Part shown: in pieces, positions 34,679 to 42,835 of the stretch
How positions within the stretch are numbered: the first letter of the stretch is position 1
Layout of the letters: each line of letters begins with the position of its first letter
Notes under the pieces: model-generated
The model's database searches: none
What the model was told of the DNA's origin: nothing
Seen by the model: only the letters and a program-made list of their open reading frames with translations
Program-made: the position numbers and the translations under genes
Assembly: GCF_025145845.1 (NCBI RefSeq)
Contig: NZ_CP102253.1
Location: forward strand, 2,604,001 to 2,668,000
Reading direction: 5' to 3'
DNA length: 64,000 nt
From: Alistipes shahii WAL 8301
GTDB lineage: Bacteria; Bacteroidota; Bacteroidia; Bacteroidales; Rikenellaceae

Positions 34679-35878
34679 TTAATGTTTCGATACGGGAAAG
34701 GTGCTGCCCGAGGGTGCGATGCCGTCGGCGGCCCGGGTGACGGAGGTCGGGGCCGTGCCGGTGTCGGCCGGAATGTCCCAGTCTACGAGATACATCGTGC
34801 CGGTGGCGTAGTAGAGGTCGCCGAACGACAGCCACTGCTGCTCCTGGTATCCGATGATGCCCAGCGTGGTGTACGGCGATTCGAAACCGTTCAGGAGGAT
34901 CGCCTTGCGGGTTTCGTCCGCGTCGTCGTTGTAGCCCTCTCCCAGCCTGCCGGTCAGCATGCCGTTGTGGAAACCTCCGCCCTGCATGTTGATCGAGTAC
35001 AGGTAGTGGAAGCGGGAGACCGTCGGGGAGATCTCGCGGGTGTAGCAGAGCCTGCCCAGTTCGATCGACATGGTTTGGGTGTTTTTGTCGTAGGTGGCTT
35101 CCACGACCGTGCCCGTCAGGAACAGGTTCTTGATGTAGAAACTCTTGCGGTACTCTTTCTCTTCGACGGTGCAGAACGTACCCGTGCCGCTCACGCCGAT
35201 CGGTTCACGGCCGTAATACCAGTTTTCCGCATGAAGTCCGTAATATCCCAGCATTTGGTAGTAGGGGTTTTCCTCGCGTGAGATTTGCGAAACGGTCACT
35301 TTGCAGGATTCCGTAGCGGAGCCTTTGGTCGCCCGGACGGTGAGCGTCGCATTGCGGTGGGCGTCGGGATTGCGCGGGGCGCCGACGCGTACCGTTCCGC
35401 TGACCGGGTCGCTTTCGACCGAAACCCAGTCGGCGTCGCTCGTGACGCTCCACTGGCCGTTGGAGACCACGGTGAAGAGAACGCTCTCACCTTCGGAATC
35501 CAGCGAAATTTCCTCCGAAGCGGTGGTGGACAGCAGGACCGTTTCCCACGAGAATGCCTGGTGAACGGCGATTTCCTGTTTGTCGCCGGCCGTTTCCACG
35601 GTGATTTTCGAGTTGCGGACATTGTCGGTCGTATTGCTTGCCGCGGAGATGGTCAGCAGGCCCTCTTCGGAGGCCAGCGTCACCCAATCGTCCGGACAGC
35701 TCACCTTCCAGTCGGAGGGCGTGGCTACCGCGACGGTGGTCGTTCCGCCTTTCTGGGCGAACGCGACACTACTTCGCGAGAGGACGATCACATCCGCGAC
35801 CTCCTCTTTGTTCTTGTCGTCGCAGCCGCTTGAGGCGCAGAGGACGAGAACCGTCAATAGCGTAAAGCATCTTCTCAT
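34679..35878 (-). CDS. BACON-domain surface lipoprotein, first gene of the operon
   Basis: 399 residues with a lipobox (ASSGCDDKNKEE); the acidic residues after the cysteine suggest surface export. Two BACON-like modules follow (about 30-110 and 115-200), each with a tryptophan before the strand end (PSDWKVSCPDDWV; NGQWSVTSDADWV). A C-terminal beta-rich region (about 205-370) of unknown function includes YDKNTQTMSIELG, similar in layout to the C-terminus of the last gene in the operon. BACON modules bind mucin or carbohydrate or act as spacers. The next gene starts 12 bp downstream. Confidence 0.82.
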   Translation of the reverse strand: MRRCFTLLTVLVLCASSGCDDKNKEEVADVIVLSRSSVAFAQKGGTTTVAVATPSDWKVSCPDDWVTLASEEGLLTISAASNTTDNVRNSKITVETAGDKQEIAVHQAFSWETVLLSTTASEEISLDSEGESVLFTVVSNGQWSVTSDADWVSVESDPVSGTVRVGAPRNPDAHRNATLTVRATKGSATESCKVTVSQISREENPYYQMLGYYGLHAENWYYGREPIGVSGTGTFCTVEEKEYRKSFYIKNLFLTGTVVEATYDKNTQTMSIELGRLCYTREISPTVSRFHYLYSINMQGGGFHNGMLTGRLGEGYNDDADETRKAILLNGFESPYTTLGIIGYQEQQWLSFGDLYYATGTMYLVDWDIPADTGTAPTSVTRAADGIAPSGSTFPVSKH

Positions 35879-36342
35879 AAAAATTGGATTAGGAATAAAA
35901 AATGAATGGGTACGGTATCCCGTTTCCGGAGAACCGTATTTGCTGAAAATTGCATCGTGTGAAATTTTTGGACTTGTTTATTTGCGGCACAATATACGAA
36001 AATTTGCCCGAATGCTTTCTGGAAATCCTGAAAATATTGTCGTAAAAGTCTTTTCTTATTGTTTGTTTTTCGGTGTTATGCGTGTGTATAAGGTTGATTT
36101 TTAATGATTTTGAAGAATGACAGCCGTTTTGCGGCTGCAACTGTTTTGTTTGTCGGATATTGTCATCGCAGGGATATTTCCGGTCCGGTGAAAAAGAAGG
36201 ATATTTGTTATATATTGACAATTTGGGGTGTAAGCTGTTGAATGATAATTGATAATGTCCGTCCCGGCGGCGGTTCCCGCGATTTTCCGTCCGCGACGTC
36301 CCGATATTGACCGCTTTTTGTTACTTTTGCAAAAAGAAAAAA
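35879..36342. other. AT-rich intergenic region upstream of the surface operon and the U32 gene
   Basis: This 464-bp region is clearly AT-richer than its surroundings and lies between divergent genes, so it should hold the surface-operon promoter and any operator. I see no clear TAnnTTTG box for the minus-strand operon. A small hairpin (CAGCCG at 36121-36126 with CGGCTG at 36132-36137) is present. A 110-codon minus-strand frame (35889-36221) has no recognisable features and I do not accept it as a gene. Confidence 0.6.
36322..36329 (+). promoter_or_regulatory. -7 box for the U32 gene
   Basis: TACTTTTG fits TAnnTTTG and lies 13 bp before the ATG at 36343, giving a very short leader. It rules out the longer in-frame start at 36307. 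Confidence 0.6.
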
Positions 36343-38172
36343 ATGAAACTCGTCGAACTGTTAGCTCCTGCCAAAGATTACGCTGCGGCCGCGGCCGCCG
36401 TGGACTACGGCGCCGATGCGATCTATATCGGCGGCGCGCGGTTCGGCGCGCGGCAGGCCGCGGGGAACTCCGCGGAGGAGATCGCCCGGGTCGTGGAGTA
36501 TGCCCACCGCTTCGGAGTGCGGGTCCACGCCACGCTTAACACGCTCGTGTGGGACGATGAACTGGAGGCCGCCGAACGGCAGGCCCGCAGCCTGATCGAC
36601 GCGGGCGTCGATGCGCTGATCGTGCAGGACATGGCTCTGCGGCGGATGGACCTTCCGGTGGAGCTGCACGCCTCGACGCAGGTTTCGAACCGCACGCCCG
36701 AGGGGGCGCGGTTCTTGGGCGAGGCGGGGTTTGCGCGGGTGATTCTCGAACGCAACCTCACGCTGGAGGAGATCCGGGCCATCTGCGCCGCCACTGCGGC
36801 CGAGGTCGAATGCTTCGTCCACGGGGCGGTCTGCGTGGGGTACAGCGGCCGCTGTTTCCTCTCGCGGTCGATGTCCGCGCGCAGCGGCAATCGCGGGGCG
36901 TGCAGCCAGCCCTGCCGCCTGACGTGGGACCTCACCGACGGAAAGGGCCGGACCTGGATTGCCGGGAAGCATCTGCTGTCGGTACGCGACATGAATCTTT
37001 CGCAACGCATTGGCGATCTGTTGGATGCGGGCGTCACTTCATTCAAGATAGAAGGTCGGCTCAAGGATCTCGCTTATATCCGGAACGTTGTGGCCCACTA
37101 CCGCCGGGCGGTGGACGAGGCGCTGGCCCTGCGGCCGGGGCTGGTGCGGTCGTCCGTCGGCGAGAGCGTCCCGGATTTCACGCCCGATCCGTCGAAGAGT
37201 TTTACACGCGGGGAGTCCGACTATTTTCTGGACGGAAAGCGCGCCGGAGTGGCGTCGTTCGACACCCCGAAGGCGGTCGGCGAACGGGTGGGCCGCGTGG
37301 CGGGCGTTTCGGGCGGCACGTTCACGCTCGACGGTGCGCACGATCTTGCGCCGGGCGACGGCATCTGTTTCCTGACGCCGCGCGGCGTGACCGGGACCAA
37401 CGTCAACGCCGTAGAGGGTCGCCGCATCACGCCCAATCGCATGGAGGGGATCACGCCCGGGGCGGAGGTCCGCCGCAATTTCGACCGCCGTTTCACGCTG
37501 GCCGTGGAGCGCAGCCGCACGCGGCGGGTGATTCCGGCGAAGGCCGCGGCGGAGGCGACGGCCGAAGGGCTGAAACTCACTTATACGGATTGCGAGGGCG
37601 TTGCGGCCTCGGCCGTGCGGGCCGTGCGGCTCGACCCGGCGAAGAATCCCGACGCCAATGCCGCCGCACTGCGTGCGCAGGCGATGAAGTCGGGCGACAC
37701 GATCTTCGCGGTCCGCGAAGCCGAAGTGCGGGGCGCGGAGTGGTTCGTGCCGGCGTCGCTGGCTGCGGAACTGCGCCGCGAAGCGTTGGCGGCACTTGCC
37801 GGAGCGCGCCGCGAGCGGCGGCCGGAACACCGCATTCTGCCCGAGAATCCCGCCGCAAAATACCCGTCGGAACGGCTTGCGGCCGAGGAGAACGTCACCA
37901 ACCGGCTGGCCGAGGCGTTCTACCGCGACCACGGAGTGCGGCAGATCGAACGGGGGTTGGACCTCGCGCCGACGACCGCCGGGCATGTGGTCTTGCGTTC
38001 GGCCTACTGTATCCGCCGCGAGATCGGCGAATGCCTCCGGGAGCATCCGCGGCTGCGCGGCGACCTGTTTTTGGAACACGGCGCCTACCGTTACCGGCTG
38101 GCGTTCGACTGCGAGGCCTGCGAAATGTCGCTGGTCGATCCGCTTGAAAAGCGGGAGCCGGAAGGTGTGTAA
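36343..38172 (+). CDS. U32-family protein, RlhA/TrhP-like RNA hydroxylation factor
   Basis: 609 residues starting MKLVELLAPAKD, the typical U32 N-terminus. The signature with conserved cysteines is present: CFVHGAVCVGYSGRCFLSR, then GNRGACSQPCR. Its end, LSVRDMNLSQRIGDLLDAGVTSFKIEGRLKD, is also conserved. The C-terminal 300 residues resemble the DUF3656/collagenase-like extension of E. coli RlhA (23S rRNA C2501 hydroxylation), while shorter relatives (TrhP) act on tRNA uridine 34. Although called peptidase U32, RNA hydroxylation is the best-supported role in the family. A methyltransferase gene follows 18 bp later. Confidence 0.88.
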   Translation: MKLVELLAPAKDYAAAAAAVDYGADAIYIGGARFGARQAAGNSAEEIARVVEYAHRFGVRVHATLNTLVWDDELEAAERQARSLIDAGVDALIVQDMALRRMDLPVELHASTQVSNRTPEGARFLGEAGFARVILERNLTLEEIRAICAATAAEVECFVHGAVCVGYSGRCFLSRSMSARSGNRGACSQPCRLTWDLTDGKGRTWIAGKHLLSVRDMNLSQRIGDLLDAGVTSFKIEGRLKDLAYIRNVVAHYRRAVDEALALRPGLVRSSVGESVPDFTPDPSKSFTRGESDYFLDGKRAGVASFDTPKAVGERVGRVAGVSGGTFTLDGAHDLAPGDGICFLTPRGVTGTNVNAVEGRRITPNRMEGITPGAEVRRNFDRRFTLAVERSRTRRVIPAKAAAEATAEGLKLTYTDCEGVAASAVRAVRLDPAKNPDANAAALRAQAMKSGDTIFAVREAEVRGAEWFVPASLAAELRREALAALAGARRERRPEHRILPENPAAKYPSERLAAEENVTNRLAEAFYRDHGVRQIERGLDLAPTTAGHVVLRSAYCIRREIGECLREHPRLRGDLFLEHGAYRYRLAFDCEACEMSLVDPLEKREPEGV

Positions 38173-38190
38173 CTATTTATAAAATAATGT

Positions 38191-39126
38191 ATGCAGGAAC
38201 AGCTGACGCCCGATTTCGGGGATTATGAACTCCTCGACACGGGGGATTTCGAGAAACTGGAACGCTTCGGGCGTTATGTGACGCGCCGTCCCGAGCCGCA
38301 GGCCATCTGGAGGCGCTCGCTCGCCGAAGAGGAGTGGCGGCGCACGGCCGACGCTTCGTTTCGGCGCGATGCGCGCAGCGACGAGCGGGGCGAATGGCGT
38401 CTCGCGCCCGGAATGCCCGACCGCTGGGTGGTGGAGTATGCCTATAAGCGGATGCGGCTGCGCATGCGGCTGGGGCTTACGTCGTTCAAGCACGTGGGCA
38501 TCTTCCCCGAGCAGGCCGCCAACTGGAATTTCATCTACGACAACTGCCGGGCTTTGGCCGGAGACGGACCGGCTGATGGCGAGCGTGTTGCGGCTGTCGG
38601 TTCGGGCGTTGCGCGAGGTGGCGCCCCCAAGGTGTTGAACCTCTTCGCCTATACGGGCGGGGCGACGCTTGCGGCGCGGGCCGCCGGGGCCGAGGTGACG
38701 CACGTCGATTCGGTCAGGCAGGTGGTGACCTGGTCGCGCGAGAACATGGAGTTGAGCGGCCTGGAGGGCGTGCGGTGGATCGTCGAGGATGCGCTGAAAT
38801 TCGTCCGGCGCGAAGTGCGCCGCGGGAGCCTTTACCGCGGGATCATCCTCGATCCCCCGGCTTACGGGCGCGGGGCCGACGGCGAGCGGTGGATTCTGGA
38901 GGACAACATCGGCGAGATGCTGGAGTGCTGCGCGCAGCTGCTCGAACCCCGGGGGGCGTTTCTGGTGCTGAACCTCTACTCGATGGGCCTCTCGTCGACG
39001 CTGGCACGCACGGCTGTGAGGCAGGCGTTCGGCGCGCCGCGCGAGGAGCAGTGGGGCGAGCTGTGTTTCACCGATCGGGCCGGCAAGCAGCTGCCGTTGG
39101 GAACCTATTACCGGTTTACGCGGTAG
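38191..39126 (+). CDS. Class I SAM-dependent methyltransferase (RlmI-like)
   Basis: 311 residues. The SAM-binding motif I is LNLFAYTGGATLAA, with the acidic strand-2 end at THVDS. The catalytic DPPAYGRG motif (family DPPxF/Y) is typical of RNA m5C/rRNA methyltransferases of the RlmI/RlmK type. A short loop before motif I (AGDGPADGERVAAVGSG) looks like a lineage-specific insertion. It follows the U32 gene by 18 bp, so the two RNA-modification genes are probably cotranscribed. The target base is not known. Confidence 0.85.
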   Translation: MQEQLTPDFGDYELLDTGDFEKLERFGRYVTRRPEPQAIWRRSLAEEEWRRTADASFRRDARSDERGEWRLAPGMPDRWVVEYAYKRMRLRMRLGLTSFKHVGIFPEQAANWNFIYDNCRALAGDGPADGERVAAVGSGVARGGAPKVLNLFAYTGGATLAARAAGAEVTHVDSVRQVVTWSRENMELSGLEGVRWIVEDALKFVRREVRRGSLYRGIILDPPAYGRGADGERWILEDNIGEMLECCAQLLEPRGAFLVLNLYSMGLSSTLARTAVRQAFGAPREEQWGELCFTDRAGKQLPLGTYYRFTR

Positions 39127-39491
39127 GGTTTGCGGGGGGGGCGGGGGATGCGCTGTGTTTTTGGCAGCCGTCCTCAAGTCGGAATCCCGTGTCGCGTTCC
39201 GCGGCGCAGGCGTAAGACGCCGGTTCTATGAATGCGAGCGCAGAACGGCAGTTGCAGACTGCGAAATTGCAGCGGTCGAAAAGGGCATAAGAAATCGGTT
39301 TCAACTTGCCGGGGCAAGTTGGCAGGCCGCAGCTCCGCCCTGCGGAGGCCTGCTATTGCGCGTTGCTCCATAGCCGCCTCCGCGAGCTGCGGCCCGCCGG
39401 TTTTAGGAGCTCCCGGAGGCTTCGTTCTTTTTTCCTTTCGGTTCTGCGCCCGTGAGTTTAGACGGATTCTATCAACCTTAAAACACGTGAT
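39127..39491. other. Intergenic region with strong hairpins
   Basis: No gene is supported in these 365 bp. It starts with a G8 run (39134-39141). It contains a 9-bp inverted repeat with a two-base loop (39302-39310 with 39313-39321), directly followed by a second long hairpin (39322-39353, GCAGGCC with GGCCTGC plus inner pairing), and a third inverted pair (GCCTCCG 39376-39382 with CGGAGGC 39414-39420). A structured RNA, leader or decayed repeat is possible. Confidence 0.55.
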
Positions 39492-39779
39492 ATGAGTATT
39501 CTTGCAGTGATATTCGGAATTTTGAGCGGCTGTTTCCTCGCCGTGCTGGTGGGCATCATCGGCAGCCACCGCCGTATCGGCTTTGGCTGGGCGTTTCTGA
39601 TAAGCCTGATCTTCACGCCGTTCGTCGGGCTGATCGTCGCCCTGCTGACCGATCCGCTGCCCGGCGGAGGGCAGCGATGGGGTTGTGTCGGAACCGTCGT
39701 CGCCATTCTGGGGCTGTTGTTCTTCGCCGCGTTCCTGCTGCTGGCGCTGACGGGCGGGGCCATGCTGCTGGCCCTGTGA
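39492..39779 (+). CDS. Small membrane protein of unknown function (95 aa)
   Basis: Three hydrophobic segments are visible: ILAVIFGILSGCFLAVLVGII (about 3-23), GFGWAFLISLIFTPFVGLIVALL (about 30-52) and a C-terminal one (about 66-95). A short TDPLPGGGQRWG loop separates the last two. No named family is recognised; short proteins of this kind are common in Bacteroidota. A partial copy of the middle segment lies about 140 bp downstream and is interrupted by a stop, which supports the view that the family duplicates locally. Confidence 0.65.
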   Translation: MSILAVIFGILSGCFLAVLVGIIGSHRRIGFGWAFLISLIFTPFVGLIVALLTDPLPGGGQRWGCVGTVVAILGLLFFAAFLLLALTGGAMLLAL

Positions 39780-39792
39780 AAACCGGAACGGA

Positions 39793-39991
39793 GATGTCCA
39801 TACCCCTGCATCAGGCCGCCCGGCGCTTCGATTCCGGGATATTCCTTAAAGAAGGCTCTTCCACTTCGGAGGAAGAACCGGTCGGGTATGCCCACCGGGA
39901 TGACTACGGCGATTGAGCACTCCTCGTCGGCGTGATCTTTACACCGCCGGTAGGACTGATCGCGGGGCTTTTGACCGATCCGCGGACACTT
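39793..39991 (+). pseudogene. Decayed paralogue of the small membrane protein
   Basis: From 39917 the frame reads ALLVGVIFTPPVGLIAGLLT, clearly similar to LISLIFTPFVGLIVALLT of the preceding gene. It has no start and is separated by an in-frame TGA (39914-39916) from an upstream stretch beginning MSIPLHQAARRFDSG. It also runs into the 3' end of the convergent gene. I read it as a remnant. Confidence 0.5.
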
Positions 39992-39994
39992 GAT

Positions 39995-40684
39995 CTACTG
40001 GTAGCGTTTTTCCAGCTCGGCAATCATTGTTTCGAGCTTTTCTTCATTCGTCTCGAAGTAGCGTGAGTCGAAAGCCCTCGGAATCATACCGAGCCAGTTT
40101 CGCACCTTTTTGCTGGCGAGCATTTTGCCGAATGCCTTGTCGATATTCGTATCCGCAGACCACAAGGTTTCCCCCATCTGTTCGGGCAGGATGGCTTTCA
40201 TGCGCTGGTCGTAGTAGATATTCATCGAGTTGTCGAATGCCCCGAGTTCGTTGTAGCAGCGCAGAAGGTCGATGACGACCTGTTTGTCGGCGATGTCGGA
40301 CGCGATGCCCGTCGTCTTGAACATCTCCAGCGCGTCGGTTAGGAAGCGGTAGGGTTTTCCCATGCTGCCGGTGATCCGCCGGGTATAGTAAGCTACCGTG
40401 TCGGCGGGAAGACCGTCGAGCGAGAAATCATGCTCCTTCAGGCGGTATGCGACCCGTTTCTCGTCGTTGTACATCCATTTGTAATCCTGTATAACTTGCA
40501 GGTTGTCGCGTAGTTCGAGCGCAACGAGCTGCATGGCCTGCCGCACCTCCCTCTGTTTTGCCGAGTCGGCGATTTTGGCCGTCAGCCACAGCGTCAGCAG
40601 CACGCCGCCCGTAACGATCGAGAATTGGCGGACATAGTCGCCGATATTCCACTTTTTAAACCGGTTTTTTAAGGATTTCTTCAT
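39995..40684 (-). CDS. DUF6090-like protein with one membrane helix (229 aa)
   Basis: A basic N-terminus (MKKSLKNRFKKWNIGDYVRQF) is followed by one membrane span (SIVTGGVLLTLWLTAKIA) and a helical soluble domain containing QAMQLVALELRDNLQVIQDYK. The layout resembles the DUF6090 group of Bacteroidota, whose function is unknown; the family assignment is tentative. It begins 11 bp after the chromate-transporter gene and is the last gene of the minus-strand group starting with the HyfI-like subunit. It has lower GC than its neighbours. Confidence 0.62.
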   Translation of the reverse strand: MKKSLKNRFKKWNIGDYVRQFSIVTGGVLLTLWLTAKIADSAKQREVRQAMQLVALELRDNLQVIQDYKWMYNDEKRVAYRLKEHDFSLDGLPADTVAYYTRRITGSMGKPYRFLTDALEMFKTTGIASDIADKQVVIDLLRCYNELGAFDNSMNIYYDQRMKAILPEQMGETLWSADTNIDKAFGKMLASKKVRNWLGMIPRAFDSRYFETNEEKLETMIAELEKRYQ

Positions 40685-40695
40685 GGTGTGTCGGA

Positions 40696-41268
40696 TTAGA
40701 ATACGTAATAAATCAAGATTCCCGCCCCGGCCGAGAGGACGATCAGCAGGATGGGGTTGACCTTGCGCCACGAACCCACGAAAACACCGCCGAAGAGCGC
40801 CCAGCTCCAGGCGTCGATGAAGTTCCGGTCGTCGGGGTTGTCGCCGTGGGGGAAAATCAGCAGCAGAGCCGCGGCGGCGATCATGCCGATCACCACGGGC
40901 CGCATGCCCCGCATGGCCCCTTCGACCAGCCGGTTCCCTTTGAGTTTCATAAAAAAACGCGCCACGAGGATCATTAGCGTCAGCGACGGCATGCAGACGG
41001 CGAAAGTGGCGATCGCCGAACCCAGGATGCCGCACCAGGTGTGTCCGGTCTGGACGCCGACGCTGTAACCCACGTAGGTCGCCGAGTTGATGGCGATGGG
41101 ACCGGGCGTGATCTGCGACACGGCGACGATGTCGGCGAATTCGGCGGCGGTCATCCACTGGTGCTGCACGACCACTTCGTTCTGGATCAGCGACAGCATG
41201 GCGTAGCCGCCGCCGAATCCGAAGAATCCGATCTTGAGGTAGGATATGAAGAGTTGCCAGAGGATCAT
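40696..41268 (-). CDS. chrA: Chromate transporter family protein, half-size (second of pair)
   Basis: 190 residues with about five to six membrane segments. The N-terminal signature FGFGGGYAMLSLIQNEVV and the SQITPGPIAINSATYVGY block are diagnostic of the CHR family. Short CHR proteins work as pairs encoded by adjacent genes; the partner is at 41361-41909. The family exports chromate or related oxyanions, but the natural substrate in gut bacteria is uncertain. The pair follows the HyfI-like subunit gene on the same strand. Confidence 0.87.
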   Translation of the reverse strand: MILWQLFISYLKIGFFGFGGGYAMLSLIQNEVVVQHQWMTAAEFADIVAVSQITPGPIAINSATYVGYSVGVQTGHTWCGILGSAIATFAVCMPSLTLMILVARFFMKLKGNRLVEGAMRGMRPVVIGMIAAAALLLIFPHGDNPDDRNFIDAWSWALFGGVFVGSWRKVNPILLIVLSAGAGILIYYVF

Positions 41269-41271
41269 AGC

Positions 41272-41390
41272 TGCGCTAATTAAGAATTAAGAATTAAAAA
41301 TTGGGAGTCGGCATGTCCCGCAGGCGGTCTCTGCCCTCGCTCAACCGCAAAACTCACTTTTCACCTTTCACCTTTCACCTTTTTTGCCAT
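41272..41390. repeat. Two heptamer tandem repeats between the chromate-transporter genes
   Basis: GAATTAA-type units (about three, 41277-41297) and TTTCACC units (three to four, about 41360-41385) lie about 60 bp apart. The second array overlaps the 3' end of the upstream transporter gene and encodes its KKVKGER tail. Confidence 0.75.
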
Positions 41391-41909
41391 TGTCAACTCC
41401 CAGGCGATGCCCAGCGCGGCGGCCGCGGCGAGTATCCAGATCGGCGACCAGTCGAGCCACCAGATGGCCAGGGCCGAGGCGGCGATGACGACCAGCATCG
41501 TCCAGTGCATGCCGCGGGAGAGCGTGAGCACCGGGCCGATGATCAGCGCCACGACCGCCGGGCGCATGCCCTTGAAGGCCGCGTCGACGACGGGGTTCTG
41601 GCGGATGCCGGCGAAGAAGATGGCGATTGCAAGGATGATGACGAACGACGACGTCACCGTGCCCAGCAGGGCCGCCGCCGCGCCGCGCAGTCCGCGGACC
41701 TTGTAACCCACGAATACCGAGGTGTTGACGGCGATCGGGCCGGGGACCGATTGCGCGAGGGTCAGCAGGTCCAAAAACTCCTTCTGCTCGATCCACTTGC
41801 GTTTGGTGATCAGCTCGCGTTCGATCAGAGGCAGCATGGCATAGCCGCCTCCGAAGGTGAACATCCCGATTTTCAGGAACGAGACGAATATGGTTGCGAG
41901 GCTCTGCAT
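41361..41909 (-). CDS. chrA: Chromate transporter family protein, half-size (first of pair)
   Basis: 182 residues with the same signatures as its partner: FTFGGGYAMLPLIERELI and AQSVPGPIAVNTSVFVGY. The start codon lies 2 bp after the stop of the HyfI-like gene, so translation is probably coupled. The last residues, KKVKGER, are encoded by a GGTGAAA heptamer array, so the exact C-terminus may vary between strains without harming the membrane part. Confidence 0.87.
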   Translation of the reverse strand: MQSLATIFVSFLKIGMFTFGGGYAMLPLIERELITKRKWIEQKEFLDLLTLAQSVPGPIAVNTSVFVGYKVRGLRGAAAALLGTVTSSFVIILAIAIFFAGIRQNPVVDAAFKGMRPAVVALIIGPVLTLSRGMHWTMLVVIAASALAIWWLDWSPIWILAAAAALGIAWELTMAKKVKGER

Positions 41910-41911
41910 CG

Positions 41912-42676
41912 TCACTGGCGGGTTTTGCGGCCCAGCAGGTTCATCATCCCGTCGATGTAGGTCATCGGGTGGGTCGGTGCGCCGGGCAGCCAGAGGTCCG
42001 GGGTGTGGGTGTCGAAGAACGTGCGGTCGACGGCGCGGCTGTCGGCGAAAAGTCCGCCCGAGCAGGCCTCCGAACCGCAGGCGACGAGGATTTTGGGTTC
42101 CGCGACGGCGTCGTAGCAGATTTCCAGCGCCTCGGCCATGTTGACCGTGACGGGGCCGGAGACCACCACGCCGTCGGCATGGCGCGGCGAGGCCGTGAAG
42201 CCGATGCCGAAGCGGCCGAGGTCGAAATTGACGTTGCCCGTGGCCCCCAGCTCCATTTCGACCGACGCGTCGCCCCCGGCCGAGACTTCGCGCAGCTGCA
42301 ATGCGCGGGAGAAGCAGCGGCGGATTTCGGGACGCACCTTTCCGGCGTCGAACGCTATGCGGGGGTCGCCCGGACGGACGACAAGTCCTTCGCGCGTGGG
42401 CGAGCCGATGCGGTAGTCGTTGGTGAAACGGACGTTGCGGGGCGCGATGCGCGCGCATTCGCCGCAGAAGAGGCAGCGGCCCAGGTCGAGCGCAAGGGGC
42501 GCGGCCGTGAAGGCTCCCGTGGGGCAGACGGCCGCGGCGTGCTCGGCGTCGTCGGCGTCCCGGGTCTCGGTCAGGCAGGGACGGCCCCGGAATTCGGGGG
42601 TCAGCTCCACGGCGTCGAGGTCGGGGATCGCCTGCCGTCCGTGGCTGTGCAGTACGCGTATTTTTGGGAGGATCAT
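41912..42676 (-). CDS. HyfI/NuoB-like small subunit fused to a one-cluster ferredoxin domain, cluster ligands of the NuoB part lost
   Basis: 254 residues. The N-terminal 90 residues form a ferredoxin-like domain with C51-Pro and C68, C71, C74, enough for one [4Fe-4S] cluster. The rest follows the small-subunit fold of group 4 hydrogenases and complex I: NFDLGRFGIGFTASPRHADGVVV, then SGPVT. The usual cluster ligands are missing. The CNGCE-type motif is replaced by GDASVE (135-140), the GDCA cysteine by E203 in GSEA, and the GCPP cysteine by A233 in PGAPTHP. It is probably the peripheral arm of the complex at 42836-49294 but has its own promoter and is followed by chromate-transporter genes. 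Confidence 0.8.
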   Translation of the reverse strand: MILPKIRVLHSHGRQAIPDLDAVELTPEFRGRPCLTETRDADDAEHAAAVCPTGAFTAAPLALDLGRCLFCGECARIAPRNVRFTNDYRIGSPTREGLVVRPGDPRIAFDAGKVRPEIRRCFSRALQLREVSAGGDASVEMELGATGNVNFDLGRFGIGFTASPRHADGVVVSGPVTVNMAEALEICYDAVAEPKILVACGSEACSGGLFADSRAVDRTFFDTHTPDLWLPGAPTHPMTYIDGMMNLLGRKTRQ

Positions 42677-42835
42677 TTTTGAATAAATAATTGAACAAAA
42701 TTAACGAAAAGCCTCGTGACGGCCAATTCTTTTCCGGGCATTAAGTCCCCGCCGGGGCGGGGTGGAGTTGGGTCCGGTTTGTAAACGCGGCGGTACGCAG
42801 CGAACGGAGTGTATGAGGGTTGCCAAACGGTGCGA
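42677..42835. promoter_or_regulatory. Promoter-bearing spacer between the large and small subunit genes
   Basis: TAATTTTG (42703-42696, minus strand) fits the -7 box and lies 20 bp before the small-subunit ATG. An inverted repeat (CCCCGCC with GGCGGGG, about 42748-42764) lies upstream and may end or slow transcription from the large-subunit gene. Confidence 0.5.

Noticed and set aside
35889..36221. A 110-codon minus-strand frame in the AT-rich intergenic region
   Set aside because: No recognisable motif, signal peptide or promoter, and biased composition; it more likely lies in the leader region of the surface operon.
41272..41390. The short tandem repeats as a CRISPR array
   Set aside because: The units are seven bases long and contiguous, with no spacers and no cas genes.
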